Source: Cercospora beticola (taxonomy: Eukaryota; Ascomycota; Dothideomycetes; Mycosphaerellales; Mycosphaerellaceae). Taken from it: a stretch of 64,000 nt of DNA. The notes under the pieces were generated by a model. It saw only the letters and a list, made by a program, of their open reading frames with translations, did no database searches and was not told the origin of the DNA. The first letter of the stretch is position 1. Each line of letters begins with the position of its first letter. The position numbers were made by a program, and so were the translations under genes. Where the stretch lies: positions 496,001 through 560,000 of the forward strand of contig NC_088935.1 in NCBI RefSeq assembly GCF_033473495.1, written 5' to 3'. Shown piece by piece: positions 42,930 through 54,017 of the stretch.

Positions 42930-44110
42930 TTCAGAGACAGATCTACTTTACAGGTTGTTTCCTGTACAAGATCCAAGTGAATGCCACCTGGAGTCGATAT
43001 TGGGGCGAACTGAAAGTCCGTGGCTCTACGGAGACAATCATCAGAAGGACCGTGTCTCCAGCATAAGACGGTATTAAATGCTGCCTGGGTAGAAAAATTC
43101 CGGCGAGAGAGGGTTCCTTGATTCACAGAGACATGCTAGATTGCTCAGAGTATCTCCAACATAATGCTGAGCTGTGCGCTTCCTGGATTCCGGCTTTCCG
43201 GCGAGAAACAGTCCATTGATTTCCAGAGACGTCTGCAAATGGCAATACATATCCAGCATCCATACATGTTGAACGCTACCACGCCGAAAAGTTCTGGTGG
43301 AGCGTCAGCCTGTTAATATGCAGAAGCACTTCCAATTGCAACTTTTCTCCATCCCGAGATCGCTTGCAACGCCGCCAGAAGTGAGATTTCACAGAATCCA
43401 TAGTCCGTGCATTTACAGAAGCATTCACAATTGGCAACCTGTGAGCTGGCTGTTCGCTAGAACTACTGCTCCATGTCTCTGACTTCTGCCTTGACTCGAC
43501 GCCGACGGGTCTCCAGGCATGCCGCGTTTTACCTTAGACCACCGTAGCCAGCTCCTCCACCACCGTGCCTGCTGTGGTGCGATACAACGCGACGCACTGG
43601 CTCACGGATAACGACCTTTCCGAGCTGTCAAGCTGCCTGCCTCATACTCTAGTATGAGATTGGTCCGAATACTGCCAGAGGTAGAGTTCTCTGGGGATTT
43701 GGTATCATGGATGCACAGAGACATTCGCAGGTGAGGCATTTCCACTGGAAGAACGAATTGGATACTACTAGGAGTGAAAATTTTGACGAGTTGTGAGTCT
43801 GCAGATTTGCTGGACCAATGGAAGATGGCGATATGTCCCCAAATTTTGATCGAACTTAATGCCTCTGAGGGTGTAATGTCTGCGGATCATGGCAGTCTGT
43901 AGAGTTCAGAGACATCCTCGAATGGCAGCAGTCCTCCAGGATAAGATGCAACTAAACGCTACCTGAGGTCGATTTACTGGCGGGCTGATAATCATTCGGT
44001 TCGCAGAGATATCCACTGAGGATATAGAAACGACTGCATAGCTTTCGTAATAACGAGCCTGAGTACAGGGCGGAAACTGGGCTCGAAGGTTTTTGCTTGA
44101 CGGAACTACC
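42930..44110. repeat. Decayed ~97-bp tandem repeat array, about 12 units
   Basis: Units begin with CAGAGAC-like text at about 42932, 43030, 43126, 43224, 43321, 43416, 43514, 43603, 43716, 43801, 43907 and 44003, i.e. mostly 95-98 bases apart. In the clearest units (1-5, 9, 11) a second anchor lies 25-30 bases in: a TCTCCAGCATAA-like block followed by ...AACGCTACCTGG. Units differ a lot from each other and stops occur in every frame. Units 1, 4 and 11 can each be read as a helix-like peptide starting QR and containing L/V-N-A-T, so either a minisatellite or the remains of a repeat-protein gene (97 is one more than 32 codons) is possible. Unit edges are by eye. Confidence 0.6.
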
Positions 44111-44164
44111 GGCATAGCTTAACACATTTCTTCCTGTAACTTCGAACCCCTAGTAGCTGCTCGT

Positions 44165-45502
44165 TTAAATTTGCCCACCATTGCCTTGAGCAGTTCTGAC
44201 CCTTTGTGCTGGCCACCTGAAAAGTTTCTGTCGATCGAACGGGCAAGTATTGCTTCTCCTGAACCATCTTTTAATGCAATCCCTGCAGAAAACATGGTCG
44301 CAAGGCAGCTTTACTGCATTGCGAAACCGGTGGAAACAGATTGGACATTCCTCTTCGGGCGGTCTCTTCACTACACGAAGATGGTTGGCCAGGAAGGTGT
44401 CCTTACTCGGCAGGGCAGCCGCGTTTGCTCGAGATGCACCGCCACCACCGGTATCTGCTCTTAATGCAGATGCTTGTGAAGGACGCCAATACTCAAAGGA
44501 TATTGACGAATTCTGAGCATGGGTCCTCGCTGTTGCAGAGGAATTCGCCGTATTTTCTTCGTTGACTGGGAATGTCTGGTTGTATGACCACGCGTTGGAT
44601 GCATCGACTTGTTGCTGAAGTATTGCTGCAACATTTTGGGGCATTTGAAGTGATTGGCCGCTCGAGAGCCCACTGATTGCATTGTGCTGCTGCGGTGGCA
44701 TTGGTAGTCCTGGTGGTGGCATTGCTGATCCCGTTGGCAGGTGGGACCATGTCGGCTGCGTGTTGTATGTGCTCATCTGTGTCGGATGCGGTTGAAGATA
44801 AGAGGGGGCGAAGCGTGGCACGGCCTCTACTGCTTGCCGGTCAAATACAGCGTACATTTGCATCCATAGCTCTCTGCGACGTGACTCGTCCATGGAATGT
44901 AAAGCCGGCTCTTCAAGACCTGTCTGCCATCGGAGCTGCCGCATATGCTGATGTGCAGCTGGTGGCACTGACGACTGATAATGACTGCCCTGGTAGTGAT
45001 CTTGCTGGCTCTGGTGCGCAATCGGATTGTGAAGATTGCCATATTGATTGTTGGCAGTCATGGGTGTATTGCTTGGGTGCGACTGTACACCATGATGATA
45101 AGAAGGTGTTTCTTTGACCGCGGGCGGGCGAAGAAAATCATGGCCGCTGTTTGACGCGTTATTGCCGAAGTCGACCGCGGGTGTCGCCCCATTCGAGGCG
45201 CTGCTATCGTATGCGCTCAGGCTGAGTCCAGGCCGTGTCTGTTGCCAATTGTCTGTCGTAGAAAACGAAGGGTCATAAGTCTCGTGAAAGTCTGCTGGCG
45301 AATGTGAATACAGCGGCGTATGCGAACCCGCCGAAGTGGTCTGGCTTGGTGGTGCCATCTCGTTTGGCGACGGAACACTGGTCGACCCTTGCGGGACATG
45401 TGCTGTGTGTTGACAGGGACTCGGCAGACGCGGTGGACAGCAACTGCAATCGATGGTTTGGATGTGCCTGCATGTGAAGTACGCTTGGCAGTGGCGCCAC
45501 AT
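44165..45502 (-). CDS. RING-finger protein with long disordered N-terminus
   Basis: Single exon, 445 residues, starting MWRHCQAYFTCRHIQTIDCS. The N-terminal ~330 residues are rich in Gln, Ser, Pro, His and Asn with no fold visible. The C-terminal RING is complete: CPICFHRFRNAVKLPCDHVF, then CRDCIKRWF and CPFDRQKLF, a C3HC4 pattern of ubiquitin E3 ligases. It is the third RING gene of the window and shares the sequence KLPCDHVFCR with the one at 23.9 kb, so the three are probably members of one expanded family. A few N-terminal cysteines (CxAYFTCRH...CSCC) might bind metal but do not match a known finger. Target unknown. Confidence 0.82.
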   Translation of the reverse strand: MWRHCQAYFTCRHIQTIDCSCCPPRLPSPCQHTAHVPQGSTSVPSPNEMAPPSQTTSAGSHTPLYSHSPADFHETYDPSFSTTDNWQQTRPGLSLSAYDSSASNGATPAVDFGNNASNSGHDFLRPPAVKETPSYHHGVQSHPSNTPMTANNQYGNLHNPIAHQSQQDHYQGSHYQSSVPPAAHQHMRQLRWQTGLEEPALHSMDESRRRELWMQMYAVFDRQAVEAVPRFAPSYLQPHPTQMSTYNTQPTWSHLPTGSAMPPPGLPMPPQQHNAISGLSSGQSLQMPQNVAAILQQQVDASNAWSYNQTFPVNEENTANSSATARTHAQNSSISFEYWRPSQASALRADTGGGGASRANAAALPSKDTFLANHLRVVKRPPEEECPICFHRFRNAVKLPCDHVFCRDCIKRWFRRSNTCPFDRQKLFRWPAQRVRTAQGNGGQI

Positions 45503-46767
45503 TTTGGTAAGAAAGAGCGTGCAGCGAGTCGGACCCTTGCGTTTCTAGGACGACGGTCAGCTTTTTGGACTTTTACGTCGTTTTGAGAGTCGATCACTAA
45601 CGCGAAGACCGGCACCTCCAAATTCGTCTGCTCGTGCAGGCTGATTCGGACAGTCGTGTGAAGTATATCTGTAATGTGCTGGATCATGTGTGTCAGATCT
45701 CTTTCGTGCACAGAATTCTACCCGGATTTTGTAAAAGTCGCCTGTCTTCTTCGGTCGAACTGCTTTGACATACTTGATTGTCGCGGTGGAGCCTGCCAGA
45801 AAAAGAAAGTGTGCTTCTTAGGAATGATGGAGGATGAGCAGGACAGGAACCGATCAGATGCTCATAAACCGTCAAGAAGCTTTGCTTTCGGTAATGCATT
45901 TCGAGCTCGACCGCGGGGCTTTGCACGCGGCCTGCAAAGTCTTTCGGCTCTGTGCGGCGGTTTACTCGAGCACAATACACGTAGTCAGCTAAGTGCGACC
46001 AGAAACTCAGATTCTGTACCACTAGATAATTTGAACGATACCGTCCGCGCCGGCCAGAGTGGCTTGGGTGGTTCTATTGCTTGGGCGCTGTGCCGCCGAT
46101 GCCGGGCTCCATATGAAGGGCATTTCTGTTACTCAGCTTGCACTTCGAGGCGAGGGGATGGACAGAGTCGGCTGGTGGAATCTTTGGGCCACATGCTCTG
46201 GTCCAGAAGACAAAGCGCACCACGAATGATCGGCGGACCTCAAGAAGCAGGTATGGCAATGCTCACGAGCGAAGTGAGCCTCATGAAAACGAACCCATCA
46301 CATTCTCATGGCCTCAGAGCGGCTGAGGAGCCTACTGATATGCGGTCGTGGTCTGCTAGCACCGCTCGATGCGTCTGAGGTCTGGGCACGACGCTGCTCT
46401 GCTCTCCTTTGAGGAGCCCGGCCGGTTCCGGGTGGGCGGGTAGGCGAATAGAAGCACTTGCGAGACGTAGGCAATCTGAAGTGAGGTGAAGGCTGTACTG
46501 ACATGTGCGATTCCGGGCCGTCCGAGAGCGAGTTGAGGCAAAGCTTTCGTCAGAAGATTGCCAGGTGTGAGTGTGAGGTTGTGCACGAGGCGACGTGAAG
46601 AAGGCGCGTGAGCACAGACCAGGCGTTCGACGGCAGGTTCCGCTGCGTCATTGTCGCGACCGCGACCACCTTCTTCTGTTCGCGACCGGCATTGTTCAGA
46701 CACAACCTTCGACATCTTGCGCCCACGTCCGATCCAGCTCACGAAGACACCCCACACGCTTCTCACC
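45503..46767. other. Divergent promoter region
   Basis: 1.26 kb between the RING gene and TFIIF-beta. Open frames on both strands here lack motifs and start/splice support. Nothing called. Confidence 0.35.
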
Positions 46768-47820
46768 ATGGCGCAAGTGAAGCCGGAGATCAAGGTGGAG
46801 GACACGAAGCACATTGGCGACGTCGACGAGTTCGAGGAGGACACCGACTTGCAGATACCCAGAGGCGGAAATGCGTGGCTGCTCAAGGTCTCTGAGGACA
46901 TGTGGAAGACGTGGAGCGAGATCCACAAGAATGCAGCAGAAGGGGAACAGGTCACTGTGGGCCATCTCCGTGTGTTCCATGCACCGCAGAAGAATGGGAA
47001 GCAAAAGATCCAAATTCGCCTGGACGATGCCTTGCCGCAGCAGAAGTCGATACCCAAGATGTACAATCTGGACCTGAAGAGCGATCGTTACAACAACACA
47101 GTCATCTTCTCCGAGAAGGATCTTCCAGGTCACAACAGCAATGTCCGTCCGAACCGCCCACCACCAGGTCAGCGACCCGGCGGCATCAACAAGTTTGATC
47201 GCTACAACAACCAGCAACCGCGCAAGCCTGGCTCTTACCGAACAGCGATTCCGAAACAAACTGCACTGGCGCCCAAGGTCGTTAATGAGGCCGACATGCA
47301 TCCGGTGGAGGACAAGACCAGTCTGGACCATTTCGCGAAGACATATCAAGCCGCCCTACACGCCGGCAAGAAGACTCAAATCGTCACAGACGCACGCATC
47401 AAACATCCCGGTACAGATCGCGACTCTTTCAAATTCGGCACTCTCACCTCGAAAGTGGGTGCTGGCAACAGGAAGAAGCCAGTCAAGGAGAAGGCCGTTC
47501 GTATGGAGAAGGCTGCCTTACTCGACGCGCTCAAGAACTGCTTTAAGGAGTACTCGTACTGGTCTCTCAAGGCCTTGCGCCAGAGACTACGGCAGCCGGA
47601 AGCTTACATCAAAGAGACTTTGGACGATATCGCTACGCTTATGAGGCAAGGAGACTTTGTGCAGACGTACAAGCTCAAGCCTGAGTATCGCGCACTGTTG
47701 GACGAAGAAGGCGTGGTCGTCAAGGAAGAGTCAGCTGCGGCGAAGATGGAGACGACGGACGAGGGCACGGGCGACGAGATGGATGAGGATGAGGAGTTTG
47801 AGGATGTGAAGATGGAGTAG
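46768..47820 (+). CDS. TFG2: TFIIF beta subunit (RAP30/Tfg2)
   Basis: Single exon, 350 residues, starting MAQVKPEIKVED. TFIIF accompanies RNA polymerase II into the pre-initiation complex; Tfg2 pairs with Tfg1 and has a C-terminal winged helix that contacts promoter DNA. Features: GNAWLLKVSEDMWKTWSEIH (the conserved start of the dimerisation beta-barrel), then KMYNLDLKSDRYNNTVIFSE, a Pro/Arg linker, the central KTSLDHFAKTYQAALHAGKK, and the winged helix EKAALLDALKNCFKEYSYWS, LKALRQRLRQPEAYIKETL, ...DFVQTYKLKPEYR. The C-terminal 30 residues are acidic. Length and order match fungal Tfg2. The frame is open upstream, but the ATG at 46768 is the natural start. Confidence 0.94.
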   Translation: MAQVKPEIKVEDTKHIGDVDEFEEDTDLQIPRGGNAWLLKVSEDMWKTWSEIHKNAAEGEQVTVGHLRVFHAPQKNGKQKIQIRLDDALPQQKSIPKMYNLDLKSDRYNNTVIFSEKDLPGHNSNVRPNRPPPGQRPGGINKFDRYNNQQPRKPGSYRTAIPKQTALAPKVVNEADMHPVEDKTSLDHFAKTYQAALHAGKKTQIVTDARIKHPGTDRDSFKFGTLTSKVGAGNRKKPVKEKAVRMEKAALLDALKNCFKEYSYWSLKALRQRLRQPEAYIKETLDDIATLMRQGDFVQTYKLKPEYRALLDEEGVVVKEESAAAKMETTDEGTGDEMDEDEEFEDVKME

Positions 47821-48612
47821 TGGGCAAGGCGGCGCATGAAGGTGTCAGAAGCGCGCGTCGTCCGAGAGACGCCAGTTGAGATTGATTCGGCCATGGAGAC
47901 AGGCTGTGATGAATTGCATTGAAAAGCACCAGCGTGCTACGAGTATTAGAATGTAACAGTAGGTCAAATCGCGCTCTGCGCCAATATTGACATGATCGAG
48001 CTTCTTCTTCCAAGATCATGTTCCTTGCTGATGTGCCAGCAGTCGCTCACGTGAGCTGGGTTCGATACTGACTTTGCATGTCCATACTCTGGTCAGGCGA
48101 GTGGCCTCAGCCAGCTTTCGTACTGAAAAGATTGTCAGAACCAACTATTTTCGAGCAAAGGCATGTCAACTGCACTGGTTCCAGTCTACTTTCCTCGACG
48201 TCCGGTATCCTATCGTCTCGCCGCAAAGTCAGCGTGAAGTGGCCTCAAAAATAATTTGGTTCTCAAGCCACCACGTATCCCTCAGAAAAAATATTAAATT
48301 TTTGAGGACGAATATGCAGAGCGAGAATATATTCTACAACCCTGCCACCTCTCTGCACTCCCTTTTCATTCGATCACAGATACGCTGACTACACTCGCTC
48401 GTGATCAAAAAGCTTTTGAGAACAAGAACGACAACTCCTTACAACCAGCTAAAGATCTCAAGCACGCAGCAACGAACCAAACCCACCAGCTATCACTCCG
48501 AGACGAAAAGGACGCATCTCACAACCCAACAAAGCGCGCGAGAGAGGAATCTTCGGACACAATCGACAGGACCTCTCCTCGCCTCTCTCCTCCGCCAAGA
48601 GCAAGATCCAAG
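47821..48612. other. Intergenic, nothing seen
   Basis: AT-rich around 48200-48330. No coding or RNA gene recognised; probably the promoter of the next gene. Confidence 0.35.
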
Positions 48613-49395
48613 ATGTCTGTCCCGCGCTCCCACCCCTCTCAAACCTGTCTCCGCTCTCTCTGTCACCACTCCTCCATCTCGCATCTCATGTACAAAAAAG
48701 CCGAAATCAGAGAGCATCTCAAGAAGATGGAAGAGATGATGAGTGAGTTGGAAATCCGCGGCTGGGAACCAAAAGAAAATGTGGAGTTGAAGGATTTGGC
48801 TTTTTTGCCGGAGAGTCGGGTTGTGGAGATTTATGAGAGGGTGGATGCGTTTGTGAAGAGTGTTACTCTTCTTGATGGGAAGAAGAAGACTGCGTCGCTC
48901 CGGGGTGAGAAGGGGGCCCGTGGTGCGAAAGGGTGGAAAGGGAGGATTTTGGGGAGAGTTTTTGTGAGGAAGGAGAAGAAGAAGGCCGACGCTCTCCAGA
49001 AGAAGGCGGCTTCTGAGCCAACGAGGGTGGCGAAGCCGAAACCGATCAGGTACTGTCATGAGACGAGACAGGTCTCGCAGGACGCGATCGATTTGGCGGG
49101 GTTGAGAGTGAGGTTGGTGTGCTTGGAGAAGCGGTACGACGAGAAGAGGATGGAGAAGTGGCCGGAGGCCACGATTTTGGTTGAGCAGAGGTTTTGTAGG
49201 GAGATGCCACTCCTTGACGACGTCGAGCCAAACCGTGACTCTGGGGTGGAAATGGGGGCTGAGGCGGCTGGTAGGCCTGAGGGCGAGAGTCCTGGGGAGT
49301 CGACATCAGCGAGACAGGATGAGGTCGAGGCCGACGTGCCGCCTCTCTTTTGCGTTCAGCTATACGATGCTCCCTGGAGTGACGACGAAGCCTGA
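48613..49395 (+). CDS. Hypothetical protein, basic middle and acidic end
   Basis: Single exon, 260 residues from the ATG at 48613 (MSVPRSHPSQTCLRSLCHHS). Residues ~30-80 are helical with a leucine/methionine pattern (KKAEIREHLKKMEEMMSELE). A Lys/Arg/Gly segment (RGEKGARGAKGWKGRILGRV) follows, then a more folded-looking part (QDAIDLAGLRVRLVCLEKRY, EATILVEQRFCREMPLLDD) and an acidic C-terminus. I do not recognise a family. Third positions switch from C-ending near the start to G-ending later, as in other genes of the window, which supports it being coding. An alternative start is the internal ATG of MYKKAEIRE at about 48688. Confidence 0.6.
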   Translation: MSVPRSHPSQTCLRSLCHHSSISHLMYKKAEIREHLKKMEEMMSELEIRGWEPKENVELKDLAFLPESRVVEIYERVDAFVKSVTLLDGKKKTASLRGEKGARGAKGWKGRILGRVFVRKEKKKADALQKKAASEPTRVAKPKPIRYCHETRQVSQDAIDLAGLRVRLVCLEKRYDEKRMEKWPEATILVEQRFCREMPLLDDVEPNRDSGVEMGAEAAGRPEGESPGESTSARQDEVEADVPPLFCVQLYDAPWSDDEA

Positions 49396-50877
49396 AAGGA
49401 TAGCGTACGATAGACGGAGACAATCGGAATAGTATCGCGACTCCATTTCATAGTATCGTCCAAAGTCTTAACATCGGCTGACACGTTGGCATGGCTCATG
49501 TACCTTTTTCTGAGATGCTGAACGGAATATGCCGTGGTCGACGGTCCCTTCATTGGCCGTTAGCATTGCTATCGTGACTTACGGTCTAGTCGCTCAGGAG
49601 ATGGTGCCTGGGTTCAGGGTAGCAGGTAAGCTTTTTGATAAACTGTATAAGCGAACGGATTCGTGAGGTTCTAGCAGTGAGTACCTTGAGCAATTTTCGT
49701 CACCTTAGCTCTCCGCTACGTGACTATGATGTCTGCGCATCGATGTGGCGAAGCCATGTTCTAGCGGAGCAGGGGAATTCCGGAGACATGAGGTAGCGCA
49801 GACGCAGTGAATGTGGAACACGTGCATCGCTCTGAGAGCAGAAGACGTTCGTCGGTGACGAAGGTCGCTCGAAGGCCTCCGGTCTCGCAGCAGCATTATC
49901 CGAGACAGTGCGGACGATACGGATACTGTAGTAGGCAGAGAAGACCTAAGTGTCGCTGTGCCATAGGCTTTTCCTGGTAGCCGTCACACGCTTCCAGCGC
50001 GCTATGTTGATCATGCCCAGCCGGTTTCAGGGTATGCAGTGAAGCCAATGCCAGAGCTAGAAACTAGGTCTCTCCGGGATGATCATCCGAAGCTCCCGTT
50101 TGGTTGCTGCTTCGTCGTGGTATGAGACTGGAGAGGAGCTGTCTGAGACAGTAGGAGCTCATGATAGTGAGGTTGCAATACGGCCGCAAGAGGAGTACGA
50201 GGAGGAGGAGCTTGGCACAACGGCTGTGGTGGTGGAGAGAGATATCGTGGCAGTCGCGATCTGGGCTTCGCCGGCGGACTATGTCGCCGATGGCAATGCA
50301 GACGGACAAAAGGACAACGCGACAATCGGTGCGTGTATAAGCTTGCAGAAGGGCGAGGTGATGGGAAGCAAGAACAGGCGATGCGCGTGTCCAATGTCCA
50401 AAGCAAGTGCCAAGTGACGACAGACGCGCAGCAGCAGGAGGCAGCGCAGGCCCAATTCCCCGAAGTTTACGAAGTTTACAACCAACCTTAATCGCGGCTA
50501 TAAGAAACCGGGCACGGTTTCCCCTTCACCATCACATCGAGGAGCGAGTGTGCTTGCCCGCGTCGTCGTGCAGACGTTCTGCACTTCTCACGAACAGCGC
50601 ATGGTGCTGGCACAACGCGACATTGATATCGTCCGGAGCAGATTCGCCGACGGTGCTGGCCCCACTAGCCGAAGACCGGCTGTTCGGGCCTTGTCTCAGG
50701 CTTTCGGAGAGGTGTGCGAGCCAACGACGCTTGCGTGAACCGATCATCGGCACTCGAACAACCGCAGTCGGCAAACTCTCGTCGCTCGCAGGCAGGCAGG
50801 CAGGCAGGCAGGCACGCCGTCACGCCAACAACAGCTGAGCATCACGTCGCGCCAGCAGCACCGCCCACCGCGCCGCC
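49396..50877. other. Intergenic region before the Zn2Cys6 gene
   Basis: 1.5 kb without a supported gene; it includes a short tetranucleotide run listed separately and the likely promoter and leader of the transcription factor gene. Confidence 0.35.
50791..50814. repeat. (GGCA)6 microsatellite
   Basis: Six perfect GGCA units, 64-87 bases upstream of the Zn2Cys6 gene start, probably in its promoter or 5' leader. Length could vary between strains. Confidence 0.85.
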
Positions 50878-53012
50878 ATGGAGTCCGCACTGCAGCAGCC
50901 CCCGTCGCCGGATGATGTCGACGCTGCAGCGTCGCAAAGTATCGCGACTCCAGACGGGCAACTCAAGCGGAAGAGGCAGCCCCGAAACAGTGCCTGCCAA
51001 GCATGTGCTGCGCTCAAGGTATGCACCATCCACCGTATGCGTCGCGACAGAGGACCGCCCCAGCCTGATTCGTCAACAGATGAAATGTATCGCGACGCCC
51101 ACTGGTCGATGCGAGAGGTGAGTTCTTCGATACATGTTCTGTGCGTGCGTAATCGAGCAAAGCTTCGTCGACCTTTGAGTTCCAACCACAACATGACCCC
51201 ATCACCGCCGACAGCAGGGGCACTGCATACTGCCAATTGCAGCGCTCACTCGCTCGCCAACGCCGAGATCGATCCTGTACCACATGGTCCCAAAGTCTCT
51301 GTCTTGGCCGAAAGTGGTGCGCCATGCTCCTCTGCCCACCATGCACAATCCCTTCACCGACCACTTCTGCCATATTGCCTTTCGATCTGCTCGATCCGCC
51401 TATGAGACTTCATGCTGATCACGATGGACCAGGTGCCATCGCATGGAACGAGAATGCATCCCCGCCGTTCCCAAAGCACGAAAGCGCCGCACTGCCAGTA
51501 ACGTCGGCGAGTCAGAGGGCATTCCATTGGGAGAGTTTGCAGGTCCTTCAGCTTCGCACTCAGGCCCACCGCCCAAGTTCGACCTACCTGCGGGGAATCA
51601 TCCCGAATATCAGGCTGATCGCAGCAACCTCCTATCGCGGCATGACCTTTCACACAACGACAGCAAATCCTTCATTGCACTATTCGCGCGGGGCCTCGGA
51701 AACAGTGCTGTGAGTCAATATCGAAAGTATCCGATGCGTGTTGATAAGACACTGACACATTTCACAGGCATGTGAAGAGTTGCTCCGCGGCGTCGACTAC
51801 AACTTTGTGCATAAAGCCTTCACCATCTATGCACAGTTGACACCATATTTTCCATTCGTCGAACTTCGGCCTGGGGCAGACATTATTCGCATGGTCGCGA
51901 GTCGACCAGTCTTGACCCTTGCCATTTGCACAGTATCGTCTGGGGCACATCTTGAGCTGCAGGATCGTCTGACTCAGGCATTTCGTTATGCCTTGTCTTC
52001 CAAGGTTCTGTTAGGAGGGGAGCGGAGCATGGACGTACTCACCGGTCTTCTTGTTTTTCTGGCATGGTATCACCAGTATAGGTCTCAGCACCAGTTCTAC
52101 CAACAGCTCTCACTTTTGGCGGGGATAGCGGCAGACCTGGGGCTATACAACAGATCTTACCTGCCTCCAGAGGACCCATCGAGCAACTTAGAGCGCGACC
52201 GGGCGTTTGTCGGTTGCTATTATCTCTGCGCCAATCTGTCAGCTATTGGTTTTGACAGGCCGAATCCCATGCGATGGACGAATCATCTTCGAGCTTGTGC
52301 AGAGAGCGCTGCTGCGGCAGGCGGTATGCCATCCGACAGGGCTCTGGTAGCCGTCCTGGAGCTGTCTTGCGCCATCGATGAAATGGAGGATGGCCTCCGA
52401 CAAGCCACTGATGGTCGGGATCCGATATCGCCACAGGTGATAGATGGCTACACAAGAGCAGCAAGTCAGCGACTCAAAGCTTTGAAGCGAGAGTTTCCAT
52501 CACTAGGTGGCACCCTAGGATTCGCAGCATCAAGCATTCACATTTATCAGCGGCAACTGCGAGCTGGCCCTAGTCCGGAGTCATCAATGCTCATACAATG
52601 CGCTTGCAGCGTAAAGGAATATGTGGACGAACTCCTGGCCCGACCTCCTGCGACGCTGCATCAGATGTCGTCTGTTGACTGGGCAAGCATGCTGGAAACA
52701 TTAGTTCTCATGTCGCGCGTATTCCGGCCGCTGCCAAGTGCTGGTGGGTGGGAGGCAGGTGCACTTACCTCGATGCTGCAACGAGATCTGGCTCTCGAAT
52801 CTGTTATCGCACACATGGAGAATGCACCCCAAGCTGACCCATTGGCGCCACGGCATGAGTCTTTACTGCTCACCTTCCGTAACCTGTGCGAAGCGATCAA
52901 ACGCGGTTCTGCTGCTGGCGGGGGACCTGCAGGACAACGTGCACAGCTCAGCTATTTCGGCAGCGGTGTACTGGAGCCAGCTTTCTGGGACAATCTCGCC
53001 GGTGTGTCGTGA
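50878..53012 (+). CDS. Zn2Cys6 fungal transcription factor
   Basis: Four exons: 50878-51018, 51080-51117, 51433-51709 and 51768-53012, giving 566 residues. The DNA-binding domain is assembled from three exons: C40-x2-C43-x6-C50-x7-C58-x2-C61-x6-C68, a perfect Gal4-type binuclear zinc cluster preceded by the basic KRKRQPRN. The second intron is unusually long (315 nt, 51118-51432); I placed its end at GACCAG because that supplies CHRMERECIP and completes the six cysteines, whereas nearer AG sites do not. After a Pro/Ser linker, residues from ~155 form the helical middle-homology-type region (ACEELLRGVDYNFVHKAFTI, LTPYFPFVELRPGADI, YYLCANLSAIGFDRPNPMRW). Such factors usually control nearby metabolic or stress genes, but no cluster is apparent here. 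Target unknown. Confidence 0.9.
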
Positions 53013-54017
53013 CAGCCAGACAGTGTTGCGTGTTCCAGAGACGATTGGACTTCCCGGCGGCTCCCGCAGACCGCTGCCGGCTCCTAGCCAACTCGCCGGC
53101 AACACGACTACTGGGCCGAACACGATGCAGAAATGCCGTGGGCAGCACATGTGACTGTGCAAAGCTGTCATATGGAGTATACGCACGACAGTGATTGAAG
53201 AGTTCGTTGTTGAATATGCAATCTTTGCTACGACCCAGAGTCGGTACAGCATTGACTCAAAACAGTAATGAAACTCCACGTTAACCACTCTGTTTCCTCA
53301 CCTGGGGTACGGAGATCGACGCCAAAGATTCCGAGTCGAGGACTGGTCGCGGATCCCGGACCGACCGTTGCTGAAACCGGGGGAACATGCTCAGATAACA
53401 AATTAAACGTTGACAGCGATTGGAGATCAAATGTCAGCACTCAAAGATACTGGGGTGAATGATGGCATCATTGGCATACGTATGCAGCTTTGAGCACGTC
53501 GTGCGCACCAGCCTGCTGCTGCTGTTGTCCAATGCCCAACGCATCGAGCACGTGCATGCAGCAAATATCAGGTTGTGCGTAGATCGTCTGATCTGATTCA
53601 CAATCACGCAGACCGGAATTCGCATCTCACTGCACTAATAAACGTGTAGCTGGAATTACGCTGAAGACGCCGAGAAATATTAAGCTTCTCTCACGAACCA
53701 TTTTCACATGCTTGAGGCCGACTAAAACGGAAAGGCTGCGCGTCGTCTTTCACGCCCGTTCTCCTTAAGCAAGGTTTAGGTACGAATGCAAACGTCTAAA
53801 TTCGAGATCCCTGGTCGGCGTTTTTCGGGCACCCTTGACTATGGGCCAGGTTGACGTGTTGCCTACCTATCAATTCAGGATAAACGCTCTCTCCGTGCGC
53901 GGTTGCTCATACAGGTAGGCGCCGCAGCAATCAGCAGCTTGCTTTCTCAACGTGTGCCCACTTCACTTCAGTCTGTTCAACAACACACTTTCTCTCGCTC
54001 TTGGCTGGCCATATGCG
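53013..54017. other. Intergenic, nothing seen
   Basis: 3' flank of the Zn2Cys6 gene and promoter of the membrane-protein gene. No coding or RNA gene recognised. Confidence 0.35.

Noticed and set aside
44131..44153. Minus-strand GGTTCGAAGTTAC resembling a tRNA T loop
   Set aside because: Lacks the CC that closes the B box, and no T stem or D arm is present.
45674..46378. 234-codon plus-strand open frame between the RING gene and TFIIF-beta
   Set aside because: No recognisable domain, mixed codon choice, and overlapping open frames on the other strand.
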